A stretch of DNA of 64,000 bases from Pectobacterium fontis (GCF_000803215.1 NZ_JSXC01000014.1:62001-126000), one strand, 5' to 3'. Numbered from the stretch's first letter, positions 42,056 to 52,439 are shown. Translations and numbers: made by a program. Notes: a model not told the origin generated them from the sequence alone.

Positions 42056-43330
42056 ATGACAGATAAGCGCAAAGACGGTTCAGGAAAGTTACTGTACTGC
42101 TCTTTTTGCGGCAAAAGCCAGCATGAAGTGCGTAAGCTGATTGCCGGGCCGTCGGTGTATATCTGCGATGAATGTGTTGACTTGTGTAACGACATTATTC
42201 GCGAAGAGATTAAGGAAGTAGCGCCCCACCGTGAGCGCAGTGCGTTGCCGACGCCACACGAAATTCGCCGCCACCTTGATGATTACGTCATTGGTCAAGA
42301 GCAGGCCAAGAAAGTGTTGGCGGTTGCGGTATATAACCACTATAAACGCTTGCGTAATGGTGACAGCAGCAACGGGATCGAACTGGGTAAAAGTAACATC
42401 CTGCTGATCGGCCCGACAGGAAGCGGTAAAACGCTGCTGGCTGAAACATTGGCGCGCTTCCTGGATGTACCTTTCACCATGGCGGATGCCACGACGTTGA
42501 CCGAAGCGGGTTACGTTGGTGAGGACGTTGAAAACATCATTCAGAAGCTGTTGCAGAAGTGTGATTACGATGTGCAGAAAGCGCAGCGTGGTATTGTCTA
42601 CATTGATGAAATCGACAAGATTTCTCGTAAGTCAGACAATCCGTCGATTACCCGCGATGTGTCTGGCGAAGGTGTACAGCAGGCGCTGCTGAAGCTGATC
42701 GAGGGGACGATTGCCGCGGTTCCGCCGCAAGGTGGTCGCAAACATCCGCAGCAGGAATTCTTGCAGGTTGATACCTCCAAGATCCTCTTTATCTGCGGGG
42801 GCGCGTTTGCTGGCCTGGACAAAGTCATCGAGCAGCGTACCGATACCGGGCGCGGCATCGGCTTTAACGCCACCGTTAAAGGCACTTCAGACAAAGCCAC
42901 AGAAGGCGAGCTGTTAGGCAAAGTTGAACCGGGTGATTTGATTAAATTCGGTTTGATTCCTGAGTTCATCGGCCGTTTGCCAGTGGTTGCGACGCTGAGA
43001 GAACTGAGCGAAGAAGCGTTGATTCAGATTCTGCGTGAGCCGAAGAATGCGCTGACTAAACAGTATCAGGCGTTGTTCAATCTGGAAGGCGTTGAGCTGG
43101 AATTCCGCGATGAAGCGCTGACGGCGATTGCCAAGAAAGCGATGGCGCGTAAAACCGGTGCGCGTGGCCTGCGTTCTATCGTTGAAGCTGCGTTGCTGGA
43201 TACCATGTATGACCTGCCATCGCTGGAAAGTGTGGATAAAGTCGTCATTGATGAATCCGTTATTGCGGGTCAGTCCGAGCCATTGTTGATCTATGGCAAG
43301 CATGAAACTCAGCAGGCTTCCGGCGAATAA
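42056..43330 (+). CDS. clpX: ATP-dependent Clp protease ATP-binding subunit ClpX
   Basis: ClpX is the AAA+ unfoldase that feeds tagged proteins into ClpP. The 424-residue product has the N-terminal C4 zinc domain ([13 protein letters not shown] and ICDECVDLC), Walker A GPTGSGKT near residue 121, Walker B YIDEIDKI and the ClpP-docking IGF loop in [10 protein letters not shown]. Length equals that of E. coli ClpX. Confidence 0.97.
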   Translation: MTDKRKDGSGKLLYCSFCGKSQHEVRKLIAGPSVYICDECVDLCNDIIREEIKEVAPHRERSALPTPHEIRRHLDDYVIGQEQAKKVLAVAVYNHYKRLRNGDSSNGIELGKSNILLIGPTGSGKTLLAETLARFLDVPFTMADATTLTEAGYVGEDVENIIQKLLQKCDYDVQKAQRGIVYIDEIDKISRKSDNPSITRDVSGEGVQQALLKLIEGTIAAVPPQGGRKHPQQEFLQVDTSKILFICGGAFAGLDKVIEQRTDTGRGIGFNATVKGTSDKATEGELLGKVEPGDLIKFGLIPEFIGRLPVVATLRELSEEALIQILREPKNALTKQYQALFNLEGVELEFRDEALTAIAKKAMARKTGARGLRSIVEAALLDTMYDLPSLESVDKVVIDESVIAGQSEPLLIYGKHETQQASGE

Positions 43331-43359
43331 GTAATCAATTAAGCCGTGCCACAAAATAA

Positions 43360-43391
43360 AAATGGGGGATTTTATCCCCCATTTATTTTTT
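43360..43391 (+). terminator. Terminator after clpX
   Basis: AAATGGGGGAT and ATCCCCCATTT form a perfect 11-bp stem with a TTT loop, followed by a T-rich run. It separates clpX from lon. Confidence 0.9.
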
Positions 43392-43407
43392 ACACACATG
43401 CTGGTCG

Positions 43408-43434
43408 TTGAATGTGAGACATTTATCCCCATAT
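43408..43434 (+). promoter_or_regulatory. Sigma-32 heat-shock promoter of lon
   Basis: TTGAAT (43408-43413), a 13-base spacer and CCCCATAT (43427-43434) closely match the known E. coli lon heat-shock promoter, including the following ACT. It lies about 90 bases before the lon start. Confidence 0.78.
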
Positions 43435-43522
43435 ACTCAAATACCTATTTGATGAGACCCGTGAAAACCGCGTTTCACGAGATTCCCATAACCTGGCGGA
43501 AACGAAACTAAGAGAGAGCTCT

Positions 43523-45907
43523 ATGAACCCTGAGCGTTCCGAACGCATAGAAATCCCCGTATTGCCGTTGCGCGATGTGGTGGTTTATCCGCACATGGTC
43601 ATTCCGTTGTTTGTTGGTCGGGAGAAATCGATTCGGTGCCTTGAAGCCGCAATGGATCATGACAAGAAGATCATGCTGGTGGCACAGAAAGAAGCTTCAA
43701 CGGATGAGCCAAGTATTAACGATCTTTTCTCGGTAGGGACGGTAGCCTCAATTCTTCAAATGCTGAAACTGCCCGACGGCACGGTAAAAGTGTTGGTCGA
43801 AGGGTTACAGCGTGCGCGTATTACGACGCTTTCTGACAGCGGCGAGCATTTCGCGGCACACGCAGAATATCTGGATTCTCCGGCGATCGACGAGCGCGAG
43901 CAGGAAGTGCTCATGCGTACCGCGATCAATCAGTTTGAGGGATACATCAAACTGAATAAGAAGATCCCGCCGGAAGTGCTCACCTCTCTGAACAGCATTG
44001 ATGATGCGGCGCGTTTAGCAGATACGATTGCTGCGCACATGCCATTGAAACTGGCTGATAAACAGTCTGTGCTTGAAATGTTCGATATCACCGAGCGTTT
44101 AGAGTATCTGATGGCGATGATGGAATCTGAAATCGACCTGTTGCAGGTGGAAAAGCGGATCCGTGGCCGTGTTAAGAAGCAAATGGAGAAAAGCCAGCGT
44201 GAGTACTATCTGAATGAGCAAATGAAAGCCATTCAGAAAGAGCTGGGCGAGATGGATGATGCACCGGATGAACACGAAGCGTTAAAGCGTAAGATCGACG
44301 CGGCAAACATGCCGAAAGATGCGCGTGAAAAAGCCGAAGCCGAGTTACAAAAGCTGAAAATGATGTCGCCCATGTCGGCTGAAGCGACTGTAGTGCGCAG
44401 CTATATCGACTGGATGGTGCAGGTGCCGTGGAATGCACGCAGCAAAGTGAAGAAAGACTTGCTGAAAGCGCAGGAAATGCTGGATACCGACCATTATGGT
44501 CTGGATCGCGTGAAAGAACGTATCCTCGAATATCTCGCAGTTCAGAGCCGTGTCAGCAAGATCAAGGGGCCGATTCTGTGTCTGGTGGGGCCGCCAGGGG
44601 TAGGTAAAACCTCACTTGGTCAGTCTATCGCCAAAGCGACCGGACGTCAGTACGTGCGCATGGCGCTGGGTGGCGTGCGTGATGAAGCGGAAATCCGCGG
44701 GCACCGCCGTACCTATATCGGTTCAATGCCGGGCAAATTGATCCAGAAAATGGCGAAAGTCGGCGTGAAAAACCCATTGTTCCTGTTGGATGAGATCGAC
44801 AAAATGTCTTCCGACATGCGTGGCGATCCGGCTTCTGCCCTGCTGGAAGTGCTCGATCCTGAGCAGAACGTGGCGTTTAACGATCACTATCTGGAGGTCG
44901 ACTACGATCTGTCCGATGTGATGTTTGTTGCCACGTCTAACTCCATGAATATCCCGGCGCCGCTGCTTGACCGTATGGAAGTTATTCGTCTTTCCGGTTA
45001 TACCGAAGATGAAAAACTGAATATCGCCAGACAGCACCTGTTGCCGAAACAGATCGAGCGTAATGCACTGAAAAAAGGTGAATTGTCCGTTGAGGATAGC
45101 GCGATTGTTGGCATTATTCGTTATTACACGCGTGAAGCCGGCGTGCGCAGCTTAGAACGTGAAATTTCCAAACTGTGCCGTAAAGCCGTAAAAACGCTGT
45201 TGATGGATAAATCCACTAAGCATATTCAGATTTCTGGCGATAACCTTAAGGATTTCCTTGGGGTACAACGCTTTGACTATGGTCGTGCCGACGATGAAAA
45301 TCGTGTAGGGCAAGTGACCGGTCTGGCCTGGACGGAAGTCGGCGGCGATTTGCTGACGATCGAAACCGCCTGTGTGCCGGGCAAAGGTAAGCTGACCTAT
45401 ACCGGTTCATTGGGCGAGGTGATGCAGGAGTCGATTCAGGCTGCGCTCACCGTGGTTCGTGCCAGAGCGGAAAAATTAGGCATCAATGCAGATTTCTATG
45501 AGAAACGTGATATCCACGTTCACGTACCTGAAGGCGCGACGCCGAAAGATGGGCCGAGTGCGGGTATCGCTATGTGTACTGCACTGGTATCCTGTTTGAC
45601 GGGGAACCCGGTGCGTGCCGATGTGGCGATGACCGGAGAGATAACTCTGCGTGGTCTGGTGCTTCCGATCGGTGGTCTGAAAGAGAAACTGTTGGCCGCA
45701 CATCGTGGTGGTATCAAAACCGTATTGATTCCAGACGACAACAAGCGCGACCTGGAGGATATCCCGCAGAACGTGATTGCGGATTTGGAAATCCATCCGG
45801 TTAAGCGTATCGAGGAAGTGTTAGCGTTAGCGTTGCAGAATTCGCCTTCTGGCATGCAAGTGGTTTCGGCGCCTAAAGCGAAGGCCAAAGCCAAGGCAAA
45901 AGAGTGA
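43523..45907 (+). CDS. lon: Lon protease
   Basis: Lon is the ATP-dependent serine protease for abnormal and regulatory proteins. The 794-residue product has the N-terminal LAN domain ([20 protein letters not shown]), Walker [13 protein letters not shown] near residue 356, and the catalytic serine in [11 protein letters not shown] near residue 679, with its lysine in [14 protein letters not shown]. It is about ten residues longer than E. coli Lon because of a C-terminal Ala-Lys repeat ([11 protein letters not shown]). AGAGAG precedes the start. Confidence 0.97.
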   Translation: MNPERSERIEIPVLPLRDVVVYPHMVIPLFVGREKSIRCLEAAMDHDKKIMLVAQKEASTDEPSINDLFSVGTVASILQMLKLPDGTVKVLVEGLQRARITTLSDSGEHFAAHAEYLDSPAIDEREQEVLMRTAINQFEGYIKLNKKIPPEVLTSLNSIDDAARLADTIAAHMPLKLADKQSVLEMFDITERLEYLMAMMESEIDLLQVEKRIRGRVKKQMEKSQREYYLNEQMKAIQKELGEMDDAPDEHEALKRKIDAANMPKDAREKAEAELQKLKMMSPMSAEATVVRSYIDWMVQVPWNARSKVKKDLLKAQEMLDTDHYGLDRVKERILEYLAVQSRVSKIKGPILCLVGPPGVGKTSLGQSIAKATGRQYVRMALGGVRDEAEIRGHRRTYIGSMPGKLIQKMAKVGVKNPLFLLDEIDKMSSDMRGDPASALLEVLDPEQNVAFNDHYLEVDYDLSDVMFVATSNSMNIPAPLLDRMEVIRLSGYTEDEKLNIARQHLLPKQIERNALKKGELSVEDSAIVGIIRYYTREAGVRSLEREISKLCRKAVKTLLMDKSTKHIQISGDNLKDFLGVQRFDYGRADDENRVGQVTGLAWTEVGGDLLTIETACVPGKGKLTYTGSLGEVMQESIQAALTVVRARAEKLGINADFYEKRDIHVHVPEGATPKDGPSAGIAMCTALVSCLTGNPVRADVAMTGEITLRGLVLPIGGLKEKLLAAHRGGIKTVLIPDDNKRDLEDIPQNVIADLEIHPVKRIEEVLALALQNSPSGMQVVSAPKAKAKAKAKE

Positions 45908-45937
45908 CCTGTCGCAAAAACCCTTGAGAAAATCAGG

Positions 45938-45973
45938 GCTGGTGAGTGAAATCGTGCTTGCCAGCTTTTTTTT
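45938..45973 (+). terminator. Terminator after lon
   Basis: GCTGGTGAG and CTTGCCAGC pair with wobble, followed by eight T residues (45966-45973). It separates lon from hupB. Confidence 0.8.
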
Positions 45974-46101
45974 GTACCGCTAAGTTAGAGCACTGTTAGT
46001 TTTAGCCGTAACTGGCTAAGCATGACAGTATTGATAATAAGTTACGTGTCGCGTCTTGGGGCATTGAAACGCGATAAGAGAATTCCAGAGGGGATGACAG
46101 A

Positions 46102-46374
46102 GTGAACAAGTCACAATTGATCGACAAAATTGCCGCAGATGCTGATATTTCCAAAGCGGCAGCAGGGCGTGTGTTAGATGCAATTATTGGTTCCGTTACC
46201 GAATCCCTGAAAGAAGGGGATGATGTGGCTTTAGTCGGTTTTGGTACTTTCTCAGTGCGTGAACGTGCTGCTCGTACTGGCCGTAACCCGCAAACTGGTA
46301 AGGAAATCAGCATCCCTGCGGCAAAAGTACCAGGGTTCCGTGCTGGTAAAACGCTGAAGGACGCCGTTAACTGA
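46102..46374 (+). CDS. hupB: DNA-binding protein HU-beta
   Basis: HU-beta is a nucleoid-associated protein that bends DNA. Translation begins at a GTG at 46102 with AGAGGGG upstream, as in E. coli. The 90-residue product has the family motif [24 protein letters not shown] forming the DNA-binding arms, and the dimerisation helix at the N-terminus. A terminator follows. Confidence 0.97.
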   Translation: MNKSQLIDKIAADADISKAAAGRVLDAIIGSVTESLKEGDDVALVGFGTFSVRERAARTGRNPQTGKEISIPAAKVPGFRAGKTLKDAVN

Positions 46375-46457
46375 TTATTACGTCACAGGTTTGGCTGATA
46401 ACCACTTTGGGTGCCAAACAATACCTGACGCAATGATATTGGTAAGGTAAGATACGA

Positions 46458-46487
46458 GGCGCATCATTTTATGATGTGCCTTTTATT
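46458..46487 (+). terminator. Terminator after hupB
   Basis: GGCGCATCAT (46459-46468 region) and ATGATGTGCC (46471-46480) form a 10-bp stem with one wobble and a very short loop, followed by TTTTATTTAT. Confidence 0.82.
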
Positions 46488-46510
46488 TATATAGATACCC
46501 GACATGCGAC

Positions 46511-46584
46511 AGAACGTAGCGAAGGAGATGTTAAAACAACGGGTGAACATCACCGTATTGTTAAACATCGTAGCGGGTCGTTCT
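46511..46584 (+). other. Imperfect long hairpin between hupB and ppiD
   Basis: GATGTT (46527-46532) pairs with AACATC (46564-46569). Inside, AACAA pairs with TTGTT and GGTGA with TCACC; outside, AGAACG (46511-46516) pairs with CGTTCT (46579-46584) across an internal loop. The remainder of the 331-bp hupB-ppiD gap shows nothing coding. Confidence 0.45.
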
Positions 46585-46705
46585 GGTGGCGGGCAATAAG
46601 CTTAAGTGCGCCCTAGCCTTGTATTGGGCTATAGCAATCGCAAGGATGCAGGCTCTGGCCAGCGCAGGGAGTTTTATCCATTCTACAGCGGAGTGTTGTC
46701 ACATT

Positions 46706-48586
46706 ATGATGGACAATTTACGTACGGCCGCGAATAACGTCGTGCTCAAAATTATTCTTGCTTTGATCATCGCATCATTCGTTCTAACTGGCGTTGGTGA
46801 TTATCTTATTGGTGGTTCAGGAGATTACGCGGCAAAGGTGAACGGGCAGGAAATTAGCCGCGCACAGCTTGAGCAGGCGGTACAGAACGAACGCAGTCGT
46901 CAGCAGGAAACCTTGGGTGAGAATTTCTCTCTCTTGGCGAGTAATGACGGCTACATGCAGCAATTGCGTAGGCAGGCACTCTCCCAACTCATTGATGAAG
47001 CTTTACTGGATCAGTATGCCAACAAACTGGGCTTGAACATCAGCGATGAGCAAATCAAACAGGCGATCTTTGACGTTCCCGCGTTTCAGACAAACAACCG
47101 TTTTGATAATGAAAAATATCTGGATCAGGTGCGCCGCCTTGGCGTAACGACGGATATGTATGCTCAGATGCTGCGTAAGCAACTGACTTCACAGCAACTG
47201 ATTCGTGGTTTCGGCAATACCGCATTCCTGCTGCCGCAGGAGATCGATAACCTGGTGAAACTGGCTGCACAAGATCGCGTCGTCCGTGTGGCAACGATTG
47301 ATATTGCGGCTAAAGCGAAAGCCCAGACGGTTGCCGATGATGAAGTCCTGAGCTATTACGAGCAAAACAAAGGGAATTTCATCGCGCCGGAAGAGTTCAA
47401 AGTTAGCTATATCACGCTGGATGCGGCAAGCATCATGGATAGCGTGAAAGTAGACGATGCGGCCATCAACGCGTTCTACGAACAGAATAAGAACGACTAC
47501 TCTCAACCTGAGCGCAAAAAATTCAGCGTCATTCAGGTGAAGGATGAGGCCGATGCCACGTCTGTTCTGGAAGCGCTGAAGCAAGGTGGTGATTTCGCTA
47601 CGCTGGCGAAAGAAAAATCAACGGACGTTATCTCGCGCCGCAACGGTGGCGATCTGGGATGGATGGACGAAAACAGTATGATTGATGAGCTGAAGCAGGC
47701 AAAACTGACGGAGAAAGGTCAGGTTTCCGAAGCGATTAAATCTTCTGTTGGCTATCTGATTGTGCGTCTGGATGATGTTCAACCGCAGCAGGTCAAACCG
47801 TTGAGCGAAGTCCGTGCAGAGATCGCTGAGAAAGTGAAGCATGAGAAAGCGCAGGATGGTTACTATGCGCTGCAACAAAAAATCAGCGAAGCGGCTAGTA
47901 ATGACAACGAGTCTCTGGCCTCAGCAGAAGAAGCCGCTGGTGTGAAAGCTACGCAGACCGACTGGTTTACGCGTGAGAAAGTTCCTGCTGCGCTGAACTT
48001 CCAGCCGGTAACGCAGGCTATCTTTAGCGGTGCGCTGTTGGGCGAAAACGGTGCTGCGGGCAACAACTCCGATGTGATTAACGTTGAGGGTGACCGTGCT
48101 TTCGTTCTGCGTATCACGGAGCACAAGCCTGAAAGTACTCGCCCTCTGGATCAGGTGCGTACTGAGATCGTTGAGGTGTTGAAACGTCAGAAGGCTGAGC
48201 AGCAGACTAGTGTAGACGCTGAAAAAATTCTGGCTGAGCTGAAGCTGGGTAAAGACGACGCGCTTAAAGCGGCAGGTCTGAGCTTTGGGGAAGCAAAAAC
48301 GTTGTCTTCTCTCTCTCAAGGTGATGTAACGGCGGAAGCAATCTTTGCTATGCCGCACCCACAGAAAGATAAGCCGTCTTATGCGATTACTCAGGATCAG
48401 GCCGGTAACATTGTGCTGGCTGCGTTGGATAGCGTGACGCCACATCAACTCAATGATGAGCAGAAAACACAGTTCTCCAGTCAGATTCAGCAAAGTTCTC
48501 TGGGGGCGATGTTTGATTCCCTGCTGTCCAGTTTGCGCCGTGAAGCGAAAATCAAGATGGGCAATGCGGCGCAGGAACAGCAATAA
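46706..48586 (+). CDS. ppiD: Periplasmic folding chaperone PpiD
   Basis: PpiD is an inner-membrane-anchored periplasmic chaperone near the Sec exit. The start at 46706 gives 626 residues beginning MMDNLRTAANNVVLKIIL; the open frame extends 40 codons upstream without family similarity. One transmembrane helix (about 15-35) is followed by a SurA-like N-terminal region. A parvulin domain comes next (about 265-360, with DFATLAKEKSTDVISRRNGGDLGWMDENSM), then a second weak repeat. Its ribosome site is weak and distant. Confidence 0.95.
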   Translation: MMDNLRTAANNVVLKIILALIIASFVLTGVGDYLIGGSGDYAAKVNGQEISRAQLEQAVQNERSRQQETLGENFSLLASNDGYMQQLRRQALSQLIDEALLDQYANKLGLNISDEQIKQAIFDVPAFQTNNRFDNEKYLDQVRRLGVTTDMYAQMLRKQLTSQQLIRGFGNTAFLLPQEIDNLVKLAAQDRVVRVATIDIAAKAKAQTVADDEVLSYYEQNKGNFIAPEEFKVSYITLDAASIMDSVKVDDAAINAFYEQNKNDYSQPERKKFSVIQVKDEADATSVLEALKQGGDFATLAKEKSTDVISRRNGGDLGWMDENSMIDELKQAKLTEKGQVSEAIKSSVGYLIVRLDDVQPQQVKPLSEVRAEIAEKVKHEKAQDGYYALQQKISEAASNDNESLASAEEAAGVKATQTDWFTREKVPAALNFQPVTQAIFSGALLGENGAAGNNSDVINVEGDRAFVLRITEHKPESTRPLDQVRTEIVEVLKRQKAEQQTSVDAEKILAELKLGKDDALKAAGLSFGEAKTLSSLSQGDVTAEAIFAMPHPQKDKPSYAITQDQAGNIVLAALDSVTPHQLNDEQKTQFSSQIQQSSLGAMFDSLLSSLRREAKIKMGNAAQEQQ

Positions 48587-48620
48587 GCCCCGCAAAAATT
48601 TGCAAATCGTTGCAACAACT

Positions 48621-48644
48621 AAAGGCCGCTTTCGCGGCCTTTTC
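48621..48644 (+). terminator. Terminator after ppiD
   Basis: AAAGGCCGC (48621-48629) and GCGGCCTTT (48634-48642) form a perfect 9-bp stem with a TTTC loop and trailing T residues. Confidence 0.87.
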
Positions 48645-48724
48645 CACATTTAAATTCTGCTGTTTGCGCTGCCAACGGGTCTGCGGCAAGGTAGCGATGC
48701 TGTCAAACACATGGAGGAAACAGC

Positions 48725-49084
48725 ATGAAAAAATCAGGAATAAAAGCACTGTGCTTAATCATTGGGATGAGTTTGTCTGGGTTGCCATTACTGGGTCAGG
48801 CGGCACCTAAAGCGGCCGACACGGCGGCGGCGAAGTCTACATCGGCAGATCAGAAAGTGGAAAAATCAACATTGCCGGATGGTGATGAAGATAAGGTAAG
48901 CATCAATGCAGCAAGCGCTGCCGAGTTGGCTGACATCATGAACGGTGTCGGCCTCAAAAAGGCAGAAGCGATTGTTAGCTACCGTGAGCAGAATGGTCCT
49001 TTTACCCAGATCGATCAGTTAACCGAAGTTCCGGGAGTTGGGGCGGCGTTAGTTGAGCGTAATCTCTCGCGGCTCAAACTATGA
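48725..49084 (+). CDS. ybaV: Secreted helix-hairpin-helix protein YbaV (ComEA family)
   Basis: YbaV is a small exported DNA-binding-type protein of unproven role, related to the competence protein ComEA. The 119-residue product has a signal peptide (MKKSGIKALCLIIGMSLSGLPLLGQA) and a low-complexity Ala/Lys/Ser linker. The helix-hairpin-helix domain follows (about 58-119, INAASAAELADIMNGVGLKKAEAIVSYRE, then VPGVGAALVERN). GAGGAAACAGC precedes the start. Confidence 0.93.
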   Translation: MKKSGIKALCLIIGMSLSGLPLLGQAAPKAADTAAAKSTSADQKVEKSTLPDGDEDKVSINAASAAELADIMNGVGLKKAEAIVSYREQNGPFTQIDQLTEVPGVGAALVERNLSRLKL

Positions 49085-49223
49085 TGTTTTCAAAACCGTG
49101 AGGTCTTTAAAACTGTGATAGGGGTCGCAGCCTGGTTGAGCACTTTCTCCGGGTTGCGAACCTCTGCTAGGCTAACTATCAGGTCATACCAGTTTTCGGT
49201 TTTGTCACAGGAGTATTCGCGTT

Positions 49224-49622
49224 ATGCAGACTTTCATTACCGTTCGCGGCTATCACATTGATGTTTATCAGCACGTTAATAACGCCCGCTATCTGGAGTT
49301 TCTGGAGGAGGCGCGCTGGCAGTGGCTGGAAACGATGCCCGCTTTTGGCTGGATGCAACGTAATAAGATTGCTTTCGTGGTGGTGAACATCAATATCAAC
49401 TATCGCAAGCCTGCCGTTCTCGGTGACGTGCTGCGGATTGATAGCGAACTGCTACAGATGAATACGAAAAGTGGCGTGATCAGTCAGAAAATAACCCGCG
49501 TATCGGATAAAAGCGATGTGGCTGATGCCACGCTGACGTTTGTCTGCATTGATTTATTGACGCAAAAAGCCTTGCCGCTGGAGGGCGAATTGCTGGAGCA
49601 CCTAAATGAGATCCGCCGTTAA
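49224..49622 (+). CDS. fadM: Long-chain acyl-CoA thioesterase FadM
   Basis: FadM (YbaW) is a hot-dog-fold thioesterase that clears acyl-CoA esters during fatty acid degradation. The 132-residue product has the catalytic motif YQHVNNARYLEFLEEARWQW near residues 16-35. The layout and neighbours (ybaV, queC) match E. coli. An AGGAG ribosome site lies 11 bases upstream of the ATG. Confidence 0.93.
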   Translation: MQTFITVRGYHIDVYQHVNNARYLEFLEEARWQWLETMPAFGWMQRNKIAFVVVNININYRKPAVLGDVLRIDSELLQMNTKSGVISQKITRVSDKSDVADATLTFVCIDLLTQKALPLEGELLEHLNEIRR

Positions 49623-49690
49623 TACCGGGCAGTAGGCTATTTATAGCCTACTGCTGTTTGTGTGGCATCTCGGTGTGGTGACGCGAAGTA

Positions 49691-50386
49691 TCAGCGTAAT
49701 CCTGCTTTCTGTTTCAGCGATGCCATGACGGCGGCAGAATCTTTTTGATATTGCGCGAGTCCATTTGCGCGTAAATGGCAGGCGGCACATTGCCCACAGC
49801 CATCACCTTTGACGCCGTTATAGCAGGTTAACGTGTGGTAACGAACGGTATCCAGTTGCTGGTAGTAATCCGCTAACGCCCAGGTTTCAGCCTTATTAAG
49901 CCACATCAGCGGGGTTTCAAAACGGATATCTCGGGCAATGCCTAGAATAATAGCCTGATTCAGCGCCTTGACGAATTCGTCACGACAATCTGGATAGCCG
50001 GAAAAATCGGTTTCACACACGCCGGTAATGACAGTTTCTGCGCCGACCTGATAGGCATAGATTGCGGCGAGTGTCAGGAACAGAATGTTTCTTCCCGGCA
50101 CGAAGGTATTGGGGATACCTTGTGCATAGGCATCGTAATCAGGAACCGGGATGCTATCGCGTGTCAGGCTGCTGGTGGCGAGTTCATTCAGCAAGCCGAC
50201 GTCCAGAACTTTATGCGCGGTGGCACCCAACGTCTGGCTGAGTTCTCGGGCGACATCAATTTCCGCGCGGTGGCGTTGCCCATAATCGAAGGTGATGCAG
50301 TGGACGTCATCATAATGTTGCAGAGCCTGGATCAGGCAGGTTGTGGAGTCTTGCCCACCGCTAAAAACGACAACAGCACGTTTCAT
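49691..50386 (-). CDS. queC: 7-cyano-7-deazaguanine synthase
   Basis: QueC converts 7-carboxy-7-deazaguanine to preQ0 with ATP and ammonia, feeding the queuosine pathway that ends with Tgt and QueA in this window. The 231-residue product has the PP-loop [14 protein letters not shown] at residues 9-22 and the C-terminal zinc site [25 protein letters not shown] precedes the start. An imperfect hairpin (50413-50440) lies upstream, toward ccdA. Confidence 0.95.
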   Translation of the reverse strand: MKRAVVVFSGGQDSTTCLIQALQHYDDVHCITFDYGQRHRAEIDVARELSQTLGATAHKVLDVGLLNELATSSLTRDSIPVPDYDAYAQGIPNTFVPGRNILFLTLAAIYAYQVGAETVITGVCETDFSGYPDCRDEFVKALNQAIILGIARDIRFETPLMWLNKAETWALADYYQQLDTVRYHTLTCYNGVKGDGCGQCAACHLRANGLAQYQKDSAAVMASLKQKAGLR

Positions 50387-50509
50387 TCTTCATTCACCTT
50401 AACGCGACGTTAACCGCAATACGTCTGTAACGTACTGCGGCGTAAAGTCGCTATGTTACCTGAAAAATGGCTCACATTCAGTGCTACGGCTACGTACTGA
50501 ATACCGTGG

Positions 50510-51586
50510 TTACACCAGACAGGATCCCGGCACGAATGGGAACGTCTCTGGGGTATGCAGAGCATCAAGGTAAGGACGAATGTCACCGATGTTTTTTTCC
50601 ACCCAACTGCTGTTGTAGTAGGTGTCCAGATAACGTTCGCCACTGTCGCATAGCAGGGTCACAATCGCGCCTGTTTGGCCACGGCTCACCATCTCTTTAG
50701 CCAATTGCAGCATTCCCCAGACATTGGTGCCAGTAGAGGCACCGGTTTTGCGGCCTAACACGCTTTCCAGCCAGTGCAGCGTGGCGATGCTGGCGGCGTC
50801 CGGTACTTTGATCATGCGATCAATGACGTCAGGAATAAAAGAAGGCTCGGCACGCGGGCGACCAATACCTTCTATGCGGCTACTGCGCGAACCCGTGATG
50901 GAGCGATCCCGCTGCTGGTAACAGTCGTAGAAGACAGAGTGTTCTGGATCGACGACAACCAGTTGCGTATCCAACCCCTGATAGCGAATGTAACGCCCGA
51001 GCGTGGCTGACGTGCCGCCAGTCCCCGCGCTCATTACGATGTAGTCCGGTACAGGATGGGGTTCGCGTGCCATTTGGCGGTAAATACTGTCGGCAATATT
51101 GTTGTTGCCACGCCAGTCGGTGGCGCGTTCCGCATAGGTGAACTGATCCATATAATGGCCATTCATCTCTTGTGCGAGCTGTTCGGATGCTGCATAGATT
51201 TGTCCTGCTTGTTCGACAAAATGGCAGCGTCCACCATAGAAAGTGATTTGCTCGATTTTTCTTTTTGCAGTGCAGGAGGGCATGACGGCAATAAATGGCA
51301 GGCCGAGCAACCGTGCAAAATAGGCTTCTGACACGGCAGTGCTGCCTGATGATGCTTCGACAATCGGGGTGCCTTCTTTAATCCAACCGTTGCACAGTCC
51401 GTAGAGAAACAAAGATCGAGCCAGACGATGCTTCAGGCTACCGCTAGGGTGCGTGCTTTCATCTTTGAGATAAAAATAGATACCGGGGTAATCCGGTAGA
51501 GTTAGACGGATAAGATGCGTATCAGCCGAACGCTGAAAATCGGCTTCGATAGCGCTGATGGCATTTTTAACCCAGACATTGCTCAT
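50510..51586 (-). CDS. ccdA: PLP-dependent cysteine desulfhydrase, CcdA-like
   Basis: This is a fold-type II pyridoxal-phosphate enzyme of the cysteine synthase family. The 358-residue product has the PLP lysine in PSGSLKHR (Lys52), the SSGST substrate loop and the [12 protein letters not shown] phosphate-binding loop. Its divergence from CysK and CysM, and its position beside a DecR/CcdR regulator, fit the cysteine-inducible cysteine desulfhydrase CcdA described in Pantoea ananatis. A synthase role cannot be excluded from sequence alone. No ribosome site is visible, and a perfect inverted repeat abuts the start codon. Confidence 0.75.
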   Translation of the reverse strand: MSNVWVKNAISAIEADFQRSADTHLIRLTLPDYPGIYFYLKDESTHPSGSLKHRLARSLFLYGLCNGWIKEGTPIVEASSGSTAVSEAYFARLLGLPFIAVMPSCTAKRKIEQITFYGGRCHFVEQAGQIYAASEQLAQEMNGHYMDQFTYAERATDWRGNNNIADSIYRQMAREPHPVPDYIVMSAGTGGTSATLGRYIRYQGLDTQLVVVDPEHSVFYDCYQQRDRSITGSRSSRIEGIGRPRAEPSFIPDVIDRMIKVPDAASIATLHWLESVLGRKTGASTGTNVWGMLQLAKEMVSRGQTGAIVTLLCDSGERYLDTYYNSSWVEKNIGDIRPYLDALHTPETFPFVPGSCLV

Positions 51587-51588
51587 GA

Positions 51589-51633
51589 TGAAAACTCGTT
51601 AGATAGCTGTGCGCATAGATTAACGAGTTTTCA
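51589..51633 (-). promoter_or_regulatory. Perfect 13-bp inverted repeat at the ccdA start
   Basis: TGAAAACTCGTTA (51589-51601) and TAACGAGTTTTCA (51621-51633) are exact reverse complements with a 19-base loop. The proximal arm ends two bases before the ccdA ATG, and the only SD-like bases (GAG) lie in that arm. It could be an operator for the adjacent Lrp-type regulator or an RNA hairpin hiding the start. Confidence 0.7.
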
Positions 51634-51667
51634 GGATAAAAAAATTACCTTTTTATCTCTATATTCC

Positions 51668-51699
51668 TAAATTAAGAGAATTATTTACTCCTTAATTTA
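51668..51699. promoter_or_regulatory. AT-rich inverted repeat upstream of ccdA
   Basis: TAAATTAAG (51668-51676) and CTTAATTTA (51691-51699) are perfect 9-bp arms around a 14-base spacer. They lie about 100 bases before ccdA and 40 bases after the stop of the membrane protein gene. The region is very AT-rich and could hold the ccdA promoter and regulator sites. Confidence 0.45.
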
Positions 51700-51739
51700 T
51701 TTTTAGGGGAATTTATTATTCTTGGACTGCTGGGGATCG

Positions 51740-52183
51740 CTACCCAAAAAACATGGCGATGGCGGCGGCCAGCGCAACGGCAGCCATTAAAGCGAATGCC
51801 ATATTAATGGCACTGATGATAAACGGGAATGCGATCACTGCGATCCCCAACATGGCTGCGCTCATACAAGATCTCGCGGATTCACGGCGAGCGAAGCCGA
51901 AAACAGCGAAAATGATCGCAAGACAACCTAATACGGATGTTGCTGTAACCACTAACCGCTGTTCATTGAATGAGGATTGTGGGGCAGGTGTGGCGGCGGT
52001 TTTTCCCAGTAACCTATCAAGGGTGGTATCGCGGATGGAAACAATTTTCTCTGCGATTCGCGCTTCAAGCGGTACTTCTGGGGTCGATGGGCCGGCCCAA
52101 AAATAGGATACGGCAACGACGAATCCGATTGCACCCAAAATCATACCTATCAAACTGAGTTTATTATTTTTATATTTTTCCAT
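51740..52183 (-). CDS. Small inner-membrane protein of unknown function
   Basis: I do not recognise this gene. The start at 52183 with AGGAG about 10 bases upstream gives 147 residues; the open frame extends 16 codons further. One hydrophobic segment lies near 10-30 (LIGMILGAIGFVVAVSYFWAG), then a soluble stretch of about 50 residues (EARIAEKIVSIRDTTLDRLLG). A second helix follows near 82-102, and the C-terminus is hydrophobic and alanine-rich, probably two more helices. It lies between ccdA and decR, on the ccdA strand, in a region absent from the E. coli order. A link to cysteine or sulfide handling is only positional. Confidence 0.75.
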   Translation of the reverse strand: MEKYKNNKLSLIGMILGAIGFVVAVSYFWAGPSTPEVPLEARIAEKIVSIRDTTLDRLLGKTAATPAPQSSFNEQRLVVTATSVLGCLAIIFAVFGFARRESARSCMSAAMLGIAVIAFPFIISAINMAFALMAAVALAAAIAMFFG

Positions 52184-52439
52184 CGTTCTGCCACTCCTGG
52201 TTGGCATAAAATACACTACTGGCGGATACATAATGAATGGTAAAAATCATCCACCTGTTCGTCGTCTTACCTTCCGTGAAAGGTCATTAAATTCCATACT
52301 ATACAGTTTGTTATGTTTTTTTCATTATCGATTAGTGATGCCGTTTGCTGATGGTTGAGGGCGATTTGCGGTAGGAAGAATATTGCTTTTTTCTCTTAAT
52401 CGGGGAAAGTAGGAGAAAAATTTTCCATGGGGCTGCGCT

